53,583 nt of DNA from Syntrophales bacterium. GTDB taxonomy: Bacteria; Desulfobacterota; Syntrophia; Syntrophales; Fen-1087. Position 1 is the stretch's first letter. Each line of letters opens with the position of its first letter. The stretch lies in the NCBI GenBank assembly GCA_030656035.1, contig JAUSOK010000109.1:1-53583 (forward strand). Direction: 5' to 3'. Position numbers and translations under genes: made by a program. This document shows positions 16,274 to 25,434 of this stretch, piece by piece. Under the pieces are notes generated by a model, which saw nothing but the letters and a program-made list of their open reading frames with translations, was not told where the DNA came from and did no database searches.

Positions 16274-17308
16274 ATGATCATCGTTATGAAAAAGAACGCG
16301 ACGGAAACCCAGATCAACCGGGTGATCCAGTGGATTGAATCGGTCGGGTACAAGCCCCATCCGTCGCGGGGGGTGGAGAGAACGATCATAGGTGCCGTCG
16401 GCGACGACCGGGGCAAGAGCTGTCTGAAGTACGCCGAGTCGCTCTCGGGCGTGGAAAAAACAATGCCCATTCTGAAGCCTTATAAACTGGCCAGCCGGGA
16501 AAGCCGCCAGGAGCGGACGATCATTCCGGTGGGAGACGTGGCGATCGGCGGTCCGAACTTTGTGGTGATGGCCGGTCCCTGTTCCGTGGAAAGCGAAGAG
16601 CAGATGATGGAAACGGCTTATATCGTCAAAAAAGGCGGGGCGCACATTGTCCGGGGCGGGGCGTTCAAGCCGCGCACGTCGCCTTACAGCTTCCAGGGGA
16701 TGGAAGAAGAGGGCCTGAAGATCCTGGAGAGGGTCCGGGAAAAGACGGGCATGCCCGTGGTGACGGAGGTGGTCAATCCCGGCGATGTGGACCTCGTGGA
16801 ATCCTACGTCGATATTCTGCAGATCGGGGCGCGGAACATCCAGAATTTTGCGCTTTTGAAAAAGGTCGGCCAATCTCGCAAGCCGGTTTTGCTCAAACGC
16901 GGGATGATGACAACCATTGAAGAGCTGCTCATGTCGGCCGAATATATTCTTTCGGCGGGCAACGAGCAGGTGATTCTCTGCGAACGGGGCATCCGCACCT
17001 TTGAAACGTCAACCCGCAACACCTTGGATATCAGCGCGGTCCCCGTCCTGAAGGAGATGACGCATCTGCCCGTGATCATCGACCCCAGTCATGCTGCGGG
17101 AACCTGGAAATATGTGATTTCCCTGAGCCGGGCGGCGCTGGCCGTGGGGGCGGACGGCCTGATCGTAGAGGTGCATCCGGAACCGGAAAAGGCGGTTTCC
17201 GACGGCATGCAGTCGCTCAAACCCGAAAAATACTACCAGTTGATGGACGAAATCCGGATTCTGGAGACGGCCATGAGGTCGATGTCATCATCGATACATT
17301 GCCAATAA
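16274..17308 (+). CDS. aroF: 3-deoxy-7-phosphoheptulonate (DAHP) synthase, type I-beta
   Basis: 344 residues from the ATG at 16274, which has GGAGGG (16261-16266) at good spacing; longer in-frame extensions run through the terminator and are not credible. The first ~75 residues form the ferredoxin/ACT-like regulatory domain seen in Thermotoga-type enzymes ([20 protein letters not shown]). The catalytic barrel has [25 protein letters not shown] and IDPSHAAGT motifs. It condenses phosphoenolpyruvate with erythrose 4-phosphate, the committed step of aromatic synthesis, and the N-terminal domain typically gives feedback control by Tyr or Phe. First structural gene of the operon, below the attenuator. 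Confidence 0.95.
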   Translation: MIIVMKKNATETQINRVIQWIESVGYKPHPSRGVERTIIGAVGDDRGKSCLKYAESLSGVEKTMPILKPYKLASRESRQERTIIPVGDVAIGGPNFVVMAGPCSVESEEQMMETAYIVKKGGAHIVRGGAFKPRTSPYSFQGMEEEGLKILERVREKTGMPVVTEVVNPGDVDLVESYVDILQIGARNIQNFALLKKVGQSRKPVLLKRGMMTTIEELLMSAEYILSAGNEQVILCERGIRTFETSTRNTLDISAVPVLKEMTHLPVIIDPSHAAGTWKYVISLSRAALAVGADGLIVEVHPEPEKAVSDGMQSLKPEKYYQLMDEIRILETAMRSMSSSIHCQ

Positions 17309-17325
17309 AAAAAACAGAGGTCGTT

Positions 17326-18420
17326 ATGAAAAAATTGAAGGTTCATCTGGACCGCAAACAGTCTCAATCCTATGAAATCTGCATCGGTTATGATATTTTC
17401 GACCGCATCGCCATGATGATCGCCAACAGCCGCATCGCCGGCCGTTACGTGATTGTGACGGACGATTGTGTCGGGACGCTTTATGGCGAAACGCTGCTGG
17501 CCCATTTGACGAAAATGGGCGTCCGGTCTGATCTGATCGTTTTCCCGGCAGGGGAACGGTCGAAAAATGTCCAGTCGGTGCTGGATATCGCCGGCAAACT
17601 GCTTGATCTCGGCGCGGACCGCAAATGCGCCCTGATCGCGCTGGGAGGCGGCGTTGTGGGCGACCTGGCGGGCTTTATCGCTTCCGTCTATATGCGCGGC
17701 GTCCCCTGCATCCAGGTTCCCACCACACTGATGGCACAGGTGGACAGCAGTATCGGCGGCAAGACGGCGATTGACCTCCCGCAGGGCAAGAATCTACTGG
17801 GGACGTTCTGCCAGCCGGTCGGTGTTTTCATTGATATCAAGTGCCTGGATACCCTGCCCGATGCGGAATATCAGAACGGTCTGGCCGAGGTCGTCAAATA
17901 CGGGATAATCGACAGTGAATCCTTGTTTCGGCAACTGGAGGCCGACGTTGAGGCCATCCGGTCACGGAACAGGCCATTTCTGGAAGCAATCATCCAGCGA
18001 GTCTGCACGATCAAAAAGGGCATTGTGGAGATGGACGAACGGGAACAGGGGCTGCGCCGCATCCTGAATTTCGGACACACCCTGGGGCACGCCCTGGAGT
18101 CGGCGTCGGAATACGGGATTTCTCATGGCAACGCCGTCGCCGTCGGCATGATCGCCGCCGCCCGGATGTCGCAGAAGCTCTATGGACTGCCCGCAGAAGA
18201 TCGGGAGCGCATCGAGGGGCTCATTGCGTCGCTTTCTCTGGCCTGCGGCATTCCGGAAGATCTGGCAACAGAAGATATTCTGTCCGGGCTGCAGCGGGAC
18301 AAGAAAAAAGACGGGGATACTATCCATTTTGTGCTGCTCAAGAAGATCGGCCTTCCCTTTATCAACGGCGGTGTGCCGGACGACCTGTTGCGCGAAACCA
18401 TTGAGGGATTGAGGACATGA
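17326..18420 (+). CDS. aroB: 3-dehydroquinate synthase
   Basis: 364 residues from the ATG at 17326 with AGAGG upstream; an upstream TTG in frame overlaps aroF and is unlikely. NAD-binding GGGVVGDLAGFIAS, the substrate loop PTTLMAQVDSSIGGKTAID, and the metal-ligand region ILNFGHTLGHALE are all intact. It converts DAHP to 3-dehydroquinate. It begins 17 bases after aroF and overlaps pheA by 4 bases (ATGA), indicating translational coupling. Confidence 0.96.
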   Translation: MKKLKVHLDRKQSQSYEICIGYDIFDRIAMMIANSRIAGRYVIVTDDCVGTLYGETLLAHLTKMGVRSDLIVFPAGERSKNVQSVLDIAGKLLDLGADRKCALIALGGGVVGDLAGFIASVYMRGVPCIQVPTTLMAQVDSSIGGKTAIDLPQGKNLLGTFCQPVGVFIDIKCLDTLPDAEYQNGLAEVVKYGIIDSESLFRQLEADVEAIRSRNRPFLEAIIQRVCTIKKGIVEMDEREQGLRRILNFGHTLGHALESASEYGISHGNAVAVGMIAAARMSQKLYGLPAEDRERIEGLIASLSLACGIPEDLATEDILSGLQRDKKKDGDTIHFVLLKKIGLPFINGGVPDDLLRETIEGLRT

Positions 18421-19523
18421 CGGATCGATCATTGGGAAAACTTCGGGCGAAAGTGTTGGTCACGGACAGGCAAATTGTGAAGCTGCTCAGCGCGCGCGCC
18501 GATCTTTCCCTTTTAATCGGCCGGATCAAGGTGGAACGGGGCTTGGAGATTTACGATCCCGCGCAGGAAGCGGCGGTTTATGACAGCCTGGCGGCCGCCA
18601 ATCAGGGGGCTATGCCGCAGGGCGCCCTGACGGCCATTTACAGAGAGATTCTGTCCGCATCGCGGGCCTTGCAGTCACCGGTCACGGCGGCCTGCCTCGG
18701 TCCGGAGGCGTCTTTCAGCCACCTGGCCGCGCGGTCCCATTTTGGCGCGAGCACGACGATTTCTCTGCAGAAAACGATCTATCAGGTCTTTGACGCCGTG
18801 GAGCGCGGAAAGGCGGACTGGGGCGTTGTCCCGGTGGAGAACTCTCTGGAGGGGGCCGTCAATCTGACCCTGGACCGCCTGGTTGCCACATCCCTGAAAA
18901 TCCGCGGCGAGATTCTGCTGCGCATCGGCTACTGCCTGCTTTCCGCGGAAAAAAGCGCCGTCCGGATCCGCAAGATCTATTCCCATCCCCAGGCGCTGGC
19001 CCAGTGCCAGAGCTGGTTGCGAACGAATCTGCCGGAGGCGGAACTGATCGAAACGAAGAGCACCGCCGCGGCGGCCGCCCTGATGCCGGGAACTCCCGAC
19101 GGCGCCGCCCTGGGCAGCCGCATGGCGGCGGAAGTCTATGGATTGAATATCCTTGAGGAAAATATAGAAGATCATGCGTCCAACACCACGCGGTTTCTGA
19201 TCATGGGGACGGGGGCGGGGACGAGACAGCGGACGGGCGCCGACAAGACTTCGCTGATCTTCGGGACGTCGGACGCGCCGGGCTCCCTGTATCAGGCATT
19301 GCGACCCTTCGCCGAACGCGGGATCAACCTGCTGAAGATTGCATCATATCCGGCCAGGGACAGAGGGAGAGGGCTCTCCCCTTCCTGGGAATATCTCTTT
19401 TTTGCCGACGCGGACGGACACGAAGACGACGAGAACATCAGAGCTTGCCTGAAGGACCTGGAAGCATCGACCTCCTTTATGAAGATTCTGGGGGCTTATC
19501 CCCGCGGGAGGGCCGTCCTGTGA
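18417..19523 (+). CDS. pheA: Bifunctional chorismate mutase / prephenate dehydratase (P-protein)
   Basis: 368 residues, ATG at 18417 overlapping the aroB stop. Residues 1-87 form an AroQ-type mutase with Arg10, Arg27, Lys38, Asp47 and Glu51 in the expected places. Residues about 92-270 are the dehydratase (GPEASFSHLAA; catalytic-site NTTRF at 256-260). The C-terminal ACT domain has GSLYQALRPF, but the usual ESRP phenylalanine-binding motif reads ASYP (309-312), so feedback by Phe may be altered. It converts chorismate to prephenate to phenylpyruvate. Its 3' end overlaps the aroD start. Confidence 0.93.
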   Translation: MTDRSLGKLRAKVLVTDRQIVKLLSARADLSLLIGRIKVERGLEIYDPAQEAAVYDSLAAANQGAMPQGALTAIYREILSASRALQSPVTAACLGPEASFSHLAARSHFGASTTISLQKTIYQVFDAVERGKADWGVVPVENSLEGAVNLTLDRLVATSLKIRGEILLRIGYCLLSAEKSAVRIRKIYSHPQALAQCQSWLRTNLPEAELIETKSTAAAAALMPGTPDGAALGSRMAAEVYGLNILEENIEDHASNTTRFLIMGTGAGTRQRTGADKTSLIFGTSDAPGSLYQALRPFAERGINLLKIASYPARDRGRGLSPSWEYLFFADADGHEDDENIRACLKDLEASTSFMKILGAYPRGRAVL

Positions 19524-20215
19524 TCTGCATTCCGATTACGGCAAGGACGCATGCCGGGGCGATGCGGGCCATTGAGGGCAGCGCGGCTGTGGCGGACGTG
19601 ATTGAACTGCGCATGGATCTGATTCATAAAGGACGGCTGGTCGAGCTGATCGAACAGGTCAGGGCCTGCGGCGAGACCGTGCAGGTTCTGGTCACGCATC
19701 GCCCGGTGGCCGCGGGCGACCCCTTGCAGGAGAGACGCCGGATCGACTGCCTGAAAGAAGCCGTCGGCCTGGGGGTTGATTATGTGGATGTGGAGCTGGA
19801 GACGGAGCGCGCGCTGCGGGACGATCTCCGTGAGACCATCGTTCATCTGCAGCGCCGGACTGCGCTCATCGTGTCGCATCACGATTTTGAGCGGACGCCG
19901 CCGCTGAAGACATTGAGATCACTTTTCCGGAGGTGCGTCAGAGCGGGCGCCGACATTGTCAAAATCGTCACATGGGCCGGGACCCCGCAGGACAATCTGC
20001 GCGTGCTCGGCCTGATGGACGCCGCCGAGCGCGAAGACATCGCCCTGATCAACTTTTGCATGGGGCCCCAAGGGCGGATCAGCCGCATCGCCGCGCCCAT
20101 GCTGGGATCATATCTGAGTTATGTGTCGTTGCGCAGGGGCGGCCAGTCCGCATCGGGCCAGTTGACCATCACGGAAATGAATAAAATCATGGATATTTTA
20201 AGGAGAGCCCCGTGA
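19520..20215 (+). CDS. aroD: 3-dehydroquinate dehydratase, type I
   Basis: 231 residues from a GTG at 19520, with GGGAGGG about 8 bases upstream; this start gives the family N-terminus VICIPITA, whereas upstream starts lie inside pheA. The type I signatures are the general-base His in VSHHDFERTP and the Schiff-base Lys in ADIVKIVTWA. It dehydrates 3-dehydroquinate to 3-dehydroshikimate. The start codon overlaps the pheA stop (GTGA). Confidence 0.94.
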   Translation: MICIPITARTHAGAMRAIEGSAAVADVIELRMDLIHKGRLVELIEQVRACGETVQVLVTHRPVAAGDPLQERRRIDCLKEAVGLGVDYVDVELETERALRDDLRETIVHLQRRTALIVSHHDFERTPPLKTLRSLFRRCVRAGADIVKIVTWAGTPQDNLRVLGLMDAAEREDIALINFCMGPQGRISRIAAPMLGSYLSYVSLRRGGQSASGQLTITEMNKIMDILRRAP

Positions 20216-21033
20216 TGATTTACGCGCTGTTCGGCAACCCGGTGGCCCAGAGCCTGTCGCCGCTGATGCACAATGCGGCCCTCAAGGAGATGGGCCTTCC
20301 GGGCTGTTATGTGCCGTTGTGCGTCCGGCATCTGCCCGGCGCCGTGCAGGGCCTTCGGGGCATGGATATTCGGGGCGTAAGCGTCACGATCCCGTTCAAA
20401 AGCGAGATCATGGAGTATCTCGATGATTTGGATGACGAGGCGCTCCGGATCGGGGCCGTCAATACCGTTGTCAATGACAACGGCCGGCTGACCGGCCACA
20501 ATACGGACTGGCGGGGGCTGATCCAGTCGCTCAAGGAACAGGTTGAAATGGAGGGAAAGACAGTCATTATCCTGGGGGCCGGCGGAACGGCGCGGGCCGC
20601 CCTCTACGGTGTCGTCCGGGAAGGAGGCCATCCGGTAATCGTCAACCGGACCGAGGGAAAAGGCAGAGAGCTCGCGCAGGACTGGGGCTGCCCGTATGAA
20701 TCTCTCAAAAATATTGGAAAGATCAAGGCGGACATCCTGATCAATACGACGCCCGTGGGAATGTTTCCGCATATCGACGAAAAGCCCGTTGAAGACAGCT
20801 TTCTAACTCGTTATGCCTTGGTCGTGGATGTGATCTACAACCCGCTGCAGACAAGCCTGTTGAAGGCGGCCGAGACGGCCGGATGCCGGACGCTTTCCGG
20901 GCTCGACATGTTCGTTTACCAGGGCGCACAGCAGATAAGGCTCTGGACGGGTCAGGAACCGCCCCGGGCCCTGATGCGGCAGGTTGTTTTGGAGCATCTG
21001 ACGTCTGCATCCGGGATTCCTCGTCCGGTATGA
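20215..21033 (+). CDS. aroE: Shikimate dehydrogenase
   Basis: 272 residues from the ATG at 20215, sharing one base with the aroD stop (TGATG) and preceded by AAGGAGAG; a GTG one codon earlier is possible. Shikimate-binding PVAQSLSPLMHNAAL, catalytic Lys in SVTIPFKSE and Asp in GHNTDWRG are present, followed by the NADP site GAGGTARAALYG. It reduces 3-dehydroshikimate to shikimate. Confidence 0.95.
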   Translation: MIYALFGNPVAQSLSPLMHNAALKEMGLPGCYVPLCVRHLPGAVQGLRGMDIRGVSVTIPFKSEIMEYLDDLDDEALRIGAVNTVVNDNGRLTGHNTDWRGLIQSLKEQVEMEGKTVIILGAGGTARAALYGVVREGGHPVIVNRTEGKGRELAQDWGCPYESLKNIGKIKADILINTTPVGMFPHIDEKPVEDSFLTRYALVVDVIYNPLQTSLLKAAETAGCRTLSGLDMFVYQGAQQIRLWTGQEPPRALMRQVVLEHLTSASGIPRPV

Positions 21034-21043
21034 AGGAGCAGGT

Positions 21044-22306
21044 ATGATTGAAATCCATCCCGTCGGTCAATTAAAGGCCGCCGTCAGCGTGCCCGGTTCG
21101 AAAAGCTACACGCAGCGGGCGCTCGTGACGGCCGCGCTGGCCGCGGGCACATCCCGCCTGCGCAATGCCCTGTTTTCCGAAGATACGAGCTATCTGACGG
21201 ATGCGCTCGGCGATCTCGGGGCGGGCATCCGCGTCGAGGGCGATGATCTGATTGTAACCGGAACGGGCGGGCGCATCGCCAACCCCCAAAAAGAACTCTT
21301 CGTGGGAAATAACGGAACGGCCCTGCGGTTTCTGACGGCCCTGGCGTGCCTGGGAACAGGGACGACGGTCGTGACGGGAGAGGCCCGTCTGCGTGAAAGG
21401 CCTCTGCGACCGCTCCTGAAGGCCCTTGAGTCCCTTGGCGTTGTCCTGTATACGAAGGACGACAGGGGTTATCCTCCCGTCCGGATCGACGCGTCCGGCC
21501 TCAGGGGAGGGCAGGTGGCCTTCCGGGATGCGGACAGCAGCCAGTATATCTCTGCGATGTTGCTCAGCGCGCCATACGCCGGGGGGGATGTGAGCATCCG
21601 GCTCGAAGGACACACCGTTTCGCAGCCCTACATCGACATGACCATTGAAGTCATGCGGGCGTTCGGCGCAATCTTGACGTCCGAGGACGACCGTAATTAC
21701 CACGTACGGGGAAAGCAGTGTTATCAGGGCCGCGAATATGCCGTGGACGGAGACGCCTCCAGCGCTTCCTATTTTTTCCTGGCGGCGGCCCTGTGCCGTG
21801 GGGCTGTAACGGTGATGAATATAAATCCAAAAAGCTGCCAGGGGGATCTGGGTCTGCTGGATTTTCTGGAACAACTGGGATGTGTCGTCCGCCGCGGCGA
21901 GTCATGGATTGAAGTGACCGGTCACAAGCTGCCGCAGGGGGAATGTCATTTCGACATGGGCGACATGCCCGACATGGCGCCGACCATGGCCGTGCTGTCG
22001 GCCTTCCGGCCGGGAAGGACGGTGATCAGCAATTGCGCCCACCTGCGGATCAAGGAAAGCGACCGTATCGCCTCGCTCGTGACGGAATTGAACCGGATCG
22101 GCGTCGGGGCCCGGGAAACGCCGGACGGCCTGATCATCGACGGCGGCCGCCCGCGGGGCGCTCAAATCGAGACCTATAACGACCACCGGATTGCCATGAG
22201 TTTCGCCGTGGCGGGGCTGGCGGCGCCGGGCATGAAGATCGCAAACGAACAGTGCGTCAACAAATCTTTTCCGGGCTTCTGGGACGCCCTCGGAAGGCTG
22301 ACATGA
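21044..22306 (+). CDS. aroA: EPSP synthase (3-phosphoshikimate 1-carboxyvinyltransferase)
   Basis: 420 residues; ATG at 21044 with AAGGAG upstream. Characteristic motifs: PGSKSYTQRALV (phosphoshikimate/PEP-binding Lys), GNNGTALRFLTAL (the usual NAGTAxR loop, here NNGTALR), YISAMLLSAPYA, and the C-terminal RIKESDRI. Two-domain inside-out alpha/beta barrel, full length. It transfers enolpyruvyl from PEP to shikimate 3-phosphate. Ser-Tyr-Thr-Gln in place of Ser-Ile-Ser-Asn in the first loop suggests a non-enterobacterial class. Its stop overlaps aroK (ATGA). Confidence 0.94.
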   Translation: MIEIHPVGQLKAAVSVPGSKSYTQRALVTAALAAGTSRLRNALFSEDTSYLTDALGDLGAGIRVEGDDLIVTGTGGRIANPQKELFVGNNGTALRFLTALACLGTGTTVVTGEARLRERPLRPLLKALESLGVVLYTKDDRGYPPVRIDASGLRGGQVAFRDADSSQYISAMLLSAPYAGGDVSIRLEGHTVSQPYIDMTIEVMRAFGAILTSEDDRNYHVRGKQCYQGREYAVDGDASSASYFFLAAALCRGAVTVMNINPKSCQGDLGLLDFLEQLGCVVRRGESWIEVTGHKLPQGECHFDMGDMPDMAPTMAVLSAFRPGRTVISNCAHLRIKESDRIASLVTELNRIGVGARETPDGLIIDGGRPRGAQIETYNDHRIAMSFAVAGLAAPGMKIANEQCVNKSFPGFWDALGRLT

Positions 22307-22818
22307 ACATTGTGCTGATCGGCTACCGCGGCACAGGAAAGTCTGCCGTGGGAAGACTGCTTGCAGACAGACTGGACCTTGATTTTTACGACGCGGATGA
22401 AATCGTCGAAAAGCGCGGCGGGCAGTCCATTCAGAAAATGGTCGCGGCAAAGGGCTGGGAATTTTTTCGGGAGCGGGAAAAAGACGTCATCCGGGAGCTG
22501 TCCGGGATTGATGCGGCGGTGATCGCAACCGGCGGCGGCGCGGTATTGGATCCGGAAAATGTCAGACTGCTGAAGCACAAAGGGCGATTGATCTGGCTGG
22601 ACGCTGATGCGCAGACCGTCATCGCGCGCATGCAGGCGGATACAAATAACGAACAGAGGCGGCCGTCGCTGACCGGCAGTGAGCCGGCCGATGAAACGGG
22701 CGCCGTTATGGCGGCACGCGCCCCCTTTTATCGGGAAGCGGCCGATATATGCGTGGATACGTCGGGAAAGTCCCTTGATGAAATCGTGGATGAGATTTTC
22801 TCGAAACTTGCGTCATAA
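22303..22818 (+). CDS. aroK: Shikimate kinase
   Basis: 171 residues from the ATG at 22303, overlapping the aroA stop by 4 bases; this start places the P-loop GYRGTGKSAVG at the correct N-terminal position. Shikimate-binding DADEIVEKRGG and ATGGGAVLDPENV are present, and an adenine-lid Arg segment (RRPSL) follows. It phosphorylates shikimate with ATP. Confidence 0.95.
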   Translation: MNIVLIGYRGTGKSAVGRLLADRLDLDFYDADEIVEKRGGQSIQKMVAAKGWEFFREREKDVIRELSGIDAAVIATGGGAVLDPENVRLLKHKGRLIWLDADAQTVIARMQADTNNEQRRPSLTGSEPADETGAVMAARAPFYREAADICVDTSGKSLDEIVDEIFSKLAS

Positions 22819-22830
22819 AGGAGAATGGTC

Positions 22831-23907
22831 ATGTCGGGAAATACGATCGGTGTTCTTTTCAGTGTGACGACGTGGGGAGAGTCTCACGGCCCGGCCACGG
22901 GGGCCATCGTGGATGGCTGTCCGCCCGGCATCGACCTCGCGGAGCGGGATATTCAGGGCGCCCTGAACCGGCGCAGGCCGGGACTCTCAGACGCCTCGTC
23001 ATCCCGGCAGGAGGCGGACGCCGTGGAGATCCTTTCCGGGGTCTTTGACGGCCGGACGACGGGGACGCCGATTTCGCTGCTGATACGCAATAAAGACGCA
23101 CGGGAAGGCGAATACGACGCCCTGGAAGAGGTCTTCCGTCCGGGGCACGGCGATTTCACGTACTTTCACAAGTATGGCGTCCGCGATCACCGGGGAGGCG
23201 GACGCGCTTCGGGCCGGGAGACGGCGGCGCGCGTCGCCGCCGGGGCCGTTGCCGCGAAAATCATCGACCGGGCGGGAATGAGTGTGACGGCCTACACGAA
23301 GGCGCTGGGCGGGATTGTTGCGGATGCTTCCCTGTGCGTGGCGGACATGATCGACAGCGAAAAAATTCGCAGCAATGAACTGTGCTGCCCCGATCCGGAG
23401 GCGGCGGCAGGCATGCTGGAAAAGCTCCGGGAAGCCGCACGCAACGGAGATTCCCTGGGGGGTATTGTGGAAATCGTGGTCAGGGGCTGCCCGCCCGGTC
23501 TCGGGGAACCGGTTTTTGACAAGCTGGACGCCGATCTGGCCGGGGCTCTCATGGGCATCGGCACGGTCAAGGGCGTTGAAATCGGGGCCGGCTTCGAGGT
23601 CGCGCAGATGACCGGATCTCAGGCAAATGATCCCATGACGCCCGAGGGTTTTACGTCCAACCACGCGGGCGGGATTCTGGCCGGGATCAGCACGGGGCAG
23701 GACATTGTCATCCGCGTCGCCTGCAAACCCATTGCCTCGATCGCCAAAGCTCAGCAGACGGTGGACATCCACGGCAAACCGGTTGTGCTCAACGTGAAAG
23801 GCCGCCATGATGTATCAGTCATTCCGAGAATCGTGCCGGTCTGCGAGGCGATGGTCAATATCGTCCTGGCCGATCACTGGCTTAGGCAGAAGGCGGTCAG
23901 GGTATGA
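22831..23907 (+). CDS. aroC: Chorismate synthase
   Basis: 358 residues. The ATG at 22831 is chosen over the ATG at 22825 because AAGGAG (22818-22823) is then 7 bases away. Diagnostic FMN/EPSP motifs: TTWGESHGPATGAIVDGCPP, RRPGLS, RPGHGDFTYFHKYG, RDHRGGGRASGRET and GILAGISTGQD. It eliminates phosphate from EPSP to give chorismate using reduced FMN. It overlaps tyrA by 4 bases. Confidence 0.96.
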   Translation: MSGNTIGVLFSVTTWGESHGPATGAIVDGCPPGIDLAERDIQGALNRRRPGLSDASSSRQEADAVEILSGVFDGRTTGTPISLLIRNKDAREGEYDALEEVFRPGHGDFTYFHKYGVRDHRGGGRASGRETAARVAAGAVAAKIIDRAGMSVTAYTKALGGIVADASLCVADMIDSEKIRSNELCCPDPEAAAGMLEKLREAARNGDSLGGIVEIVVRGCPPGLGEPVFDKLDADLAGALMGIGTVKGVEIGAGFEVAQMTGSQANDPMTPEGFTSNHAGGILAGISTGQDIVIRVACKPIASIAKAQQTVDIHGKPVVLNVKGRHDVSVIPRIVPVCEAMVNIVLADHWLRQKAVRV

Positions 23908-24686
23908 AACAGATACGGATCGGCGTCATCGGCGGGACGCGCGGCATGGGGCGGTGGTTTGCCGGCTTTCTCGGGAAGCAGGGCTTTACTGTGGCAGTCT
24001 GCGATGAAAAGACGAAGCTGACGCCCGCAGGACTGGCCGGAGCCTGCGACGTCGTTGTCGTCAGCGTTCCCATCGGGAAAACCGTCGGGATCATCGAAGC
24101 GATCGGGCCGTTGCTCCATCAAGAGAGCCTGCTGATGGATCTCACCTCCCTGAAAACCGCGCCCGTAGAGGCCATGCTCAAATGCAGCCGGTCCGAGGTG
24201 ATCGGCTGCCATCCGCTCTTCGGACCGCAGGTTCGATCCGTGCGTGGACGGCATATCGTCCTGTGCCCGGCGCGGACAAGGCGCTGGCTGCCCTGGCTGC
24301 GCTCCGTCCTGCAGGCGGCCGGCGCCCGGATCGTGGAGACGACGCCGGAAGAGCATGACCGCCGCATGGCGCTCGTGCAGGGGCTCAATCACCTCAATTC
24401 ACTGCTCATGGGCATGGTCCTGAGTGAAGCGGGCGTCCGCCCGGCGGAACTGAGTCCTTTCAGCACCCCTGCCTTTGATGAAAAAATGAAACTCGTCAAA
24501 AAAATCCTGCGCCCGCACGTCAGGCTCTCTGCCGAAATCATGGTCCTGAATCCGGACATCGATCCGATCCTCGATCGTTACGAAGAGATGCTCTCTGAAC
24601 TCAAAATACTGGTCCGGAAAAAAGATACGGACGGCTTGATCGCGCTGATGGAGCATCACGCCGACCGCCTCTGGCCCGCCGGTTGA
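23904..24686 (+). CDS. tyrA: Prephenate dehydrogenase, monofunctional
   Basis: 260 residues, ATG at 23904 overlapping the aroC stop (ATGA). The NAD site is IGVIGGTRGMGRWFAGFL, a GGxxGMG variant resembling the enterobacterial T-protein. Conserved DLTSLKTAP and GCHPLFGPQ (catalytic His) follow. It oxidatively decarboxylates prephenate to 4-hydroxyphenylpyruvate. No mutase or ACT domain is attached, so control would come from the operon attenuator and aroF. Last gene of the operon; no strong terminator is visible in the 109 bases before convergent tsaC. Confidence 0.9.
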   Translation: MKQIRIGVIGGTRGMGRWFAGFLGKQGFTVAVCDEKTKLTPAGLAGACDVVVVSVPIGKTVGIIEAIGPLLHQESLLMDLTSLKTAPVEAMLKCSRSEVIGCHPLFGPQVRSVRGRHIVLCPARTRRWLPWLRSVLQAAGARIVETTPEEHDRRMALVQGLNHLNSLLMGMVLSEAGVRPAELSPFSTPAFDEKMKLVKKILRPHVRLSAEIMVLNPDIDPILDRYEEMLSELKILVRKKDTDGLIALMEHHADRLWPAG

Positions 24687-24795
24687 TCGGACAGGACCAC
24701 CCTTTCCTTCATCTCATGTGCGCCCGGAGTGACTGATGGAAATGGGCTTTGCCGCAGCGGAGCATTTTAACCGGCTATATCCTCATCAGTCAGCG

Positions 24796-25434
24796 CTAAG
24801 CGTTTTTGAGCGCTTCCTGAATGATCAGGCGGGAGATCGCCCCTTCCCGCAGGCAGGCGGGCGGATCCGAAGTGATGTCGAACAAAGTCGAGCCCTTGCC
24901 ACCCGGTGTGGCTCCGCCGTCGATGACGAGATCGACGCAATCGCCCAGATTTGCCAGCACCTCCGCGGCGGTGCTGCACTCGGGCGCGCCGGAAAGATTG
25001 GCGCTGGTTGCGGTGATGGGGCCGTCCAGGCGCCTGGCAAGACCGGCTGCGATGGGGTGGCTGGAAACCCGGATGCCGATCTTACCGGTCCCGGCGGTCA
25101 GGCGCGGGCTGATCCGGAACGAGGCCGAAAACAGCAGCGTCAGCGGGCCCGGCCAGAAGGCCTGCATGAGCCTCTGCGCGGCGGCGGGAATTTCCGCGAC
25201 AAGCGCGCCGATCCCGCTTTTGTCGCCGGCAATCAGGGCGATCGGGTTGCTGAACGCCCGCCCCTTGATCGCGAATATCCGCTCGATGGCGTCGCCGTTC
25301 ATGGCATCCGCTGCGAGCCCGTAGAATGTTTCCGTCGGGAAGGCGACGACGCCGCCTGCCTGCAAAACCACAACGGCCCGGCGGATCAGTGCATCTTGAG
25401 GTTTAACGGGATTGATTTCAAGTATTTGCGGCAT
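24796..25434 (-). CDS. tsaC: Threonylcarbamoyl-AMP synthase, YrdC/Sua5 family
   Basis: 212 residues, ATG at 25434. The YrdC fold is recognised from VVAFPTETFYGLAADAMNG (about 30-48), the FAIKGRAFSNPIALI segment and ITATSANLSGAPECSTAAEV. It makes threonylcarbamoyl-AMP from Thr, bicarbonate and ATP for t6A37 of ANN-reading tRNAs. It overlaps the end of purE by 17 bases on the same strand, and tRNA-Thr, itself a t6A substrate, lies just upstream of the pair. The short single-domain form corresponds to TsaC rather than Sua5. Confidence 0.9.
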   Translation of the reverse strand: MPQILEINPVKPQDALIRRAVVVLQAGGVVAFPTETFYGLAADAMNGDAIERIFAIKGRAFSNPIALIAGDKSGIGALVAEIPAAAQRLMQAFWPGPLTLLFSASFRISPRLTAGTGKIGIRVSSHPIAAGLARRLDGPITATSANLSGAPECSTAAEVLANLGDCVDLVIDGGATPGGKGSTLFDITSDPPACLREGAISRLIIQEALKNA

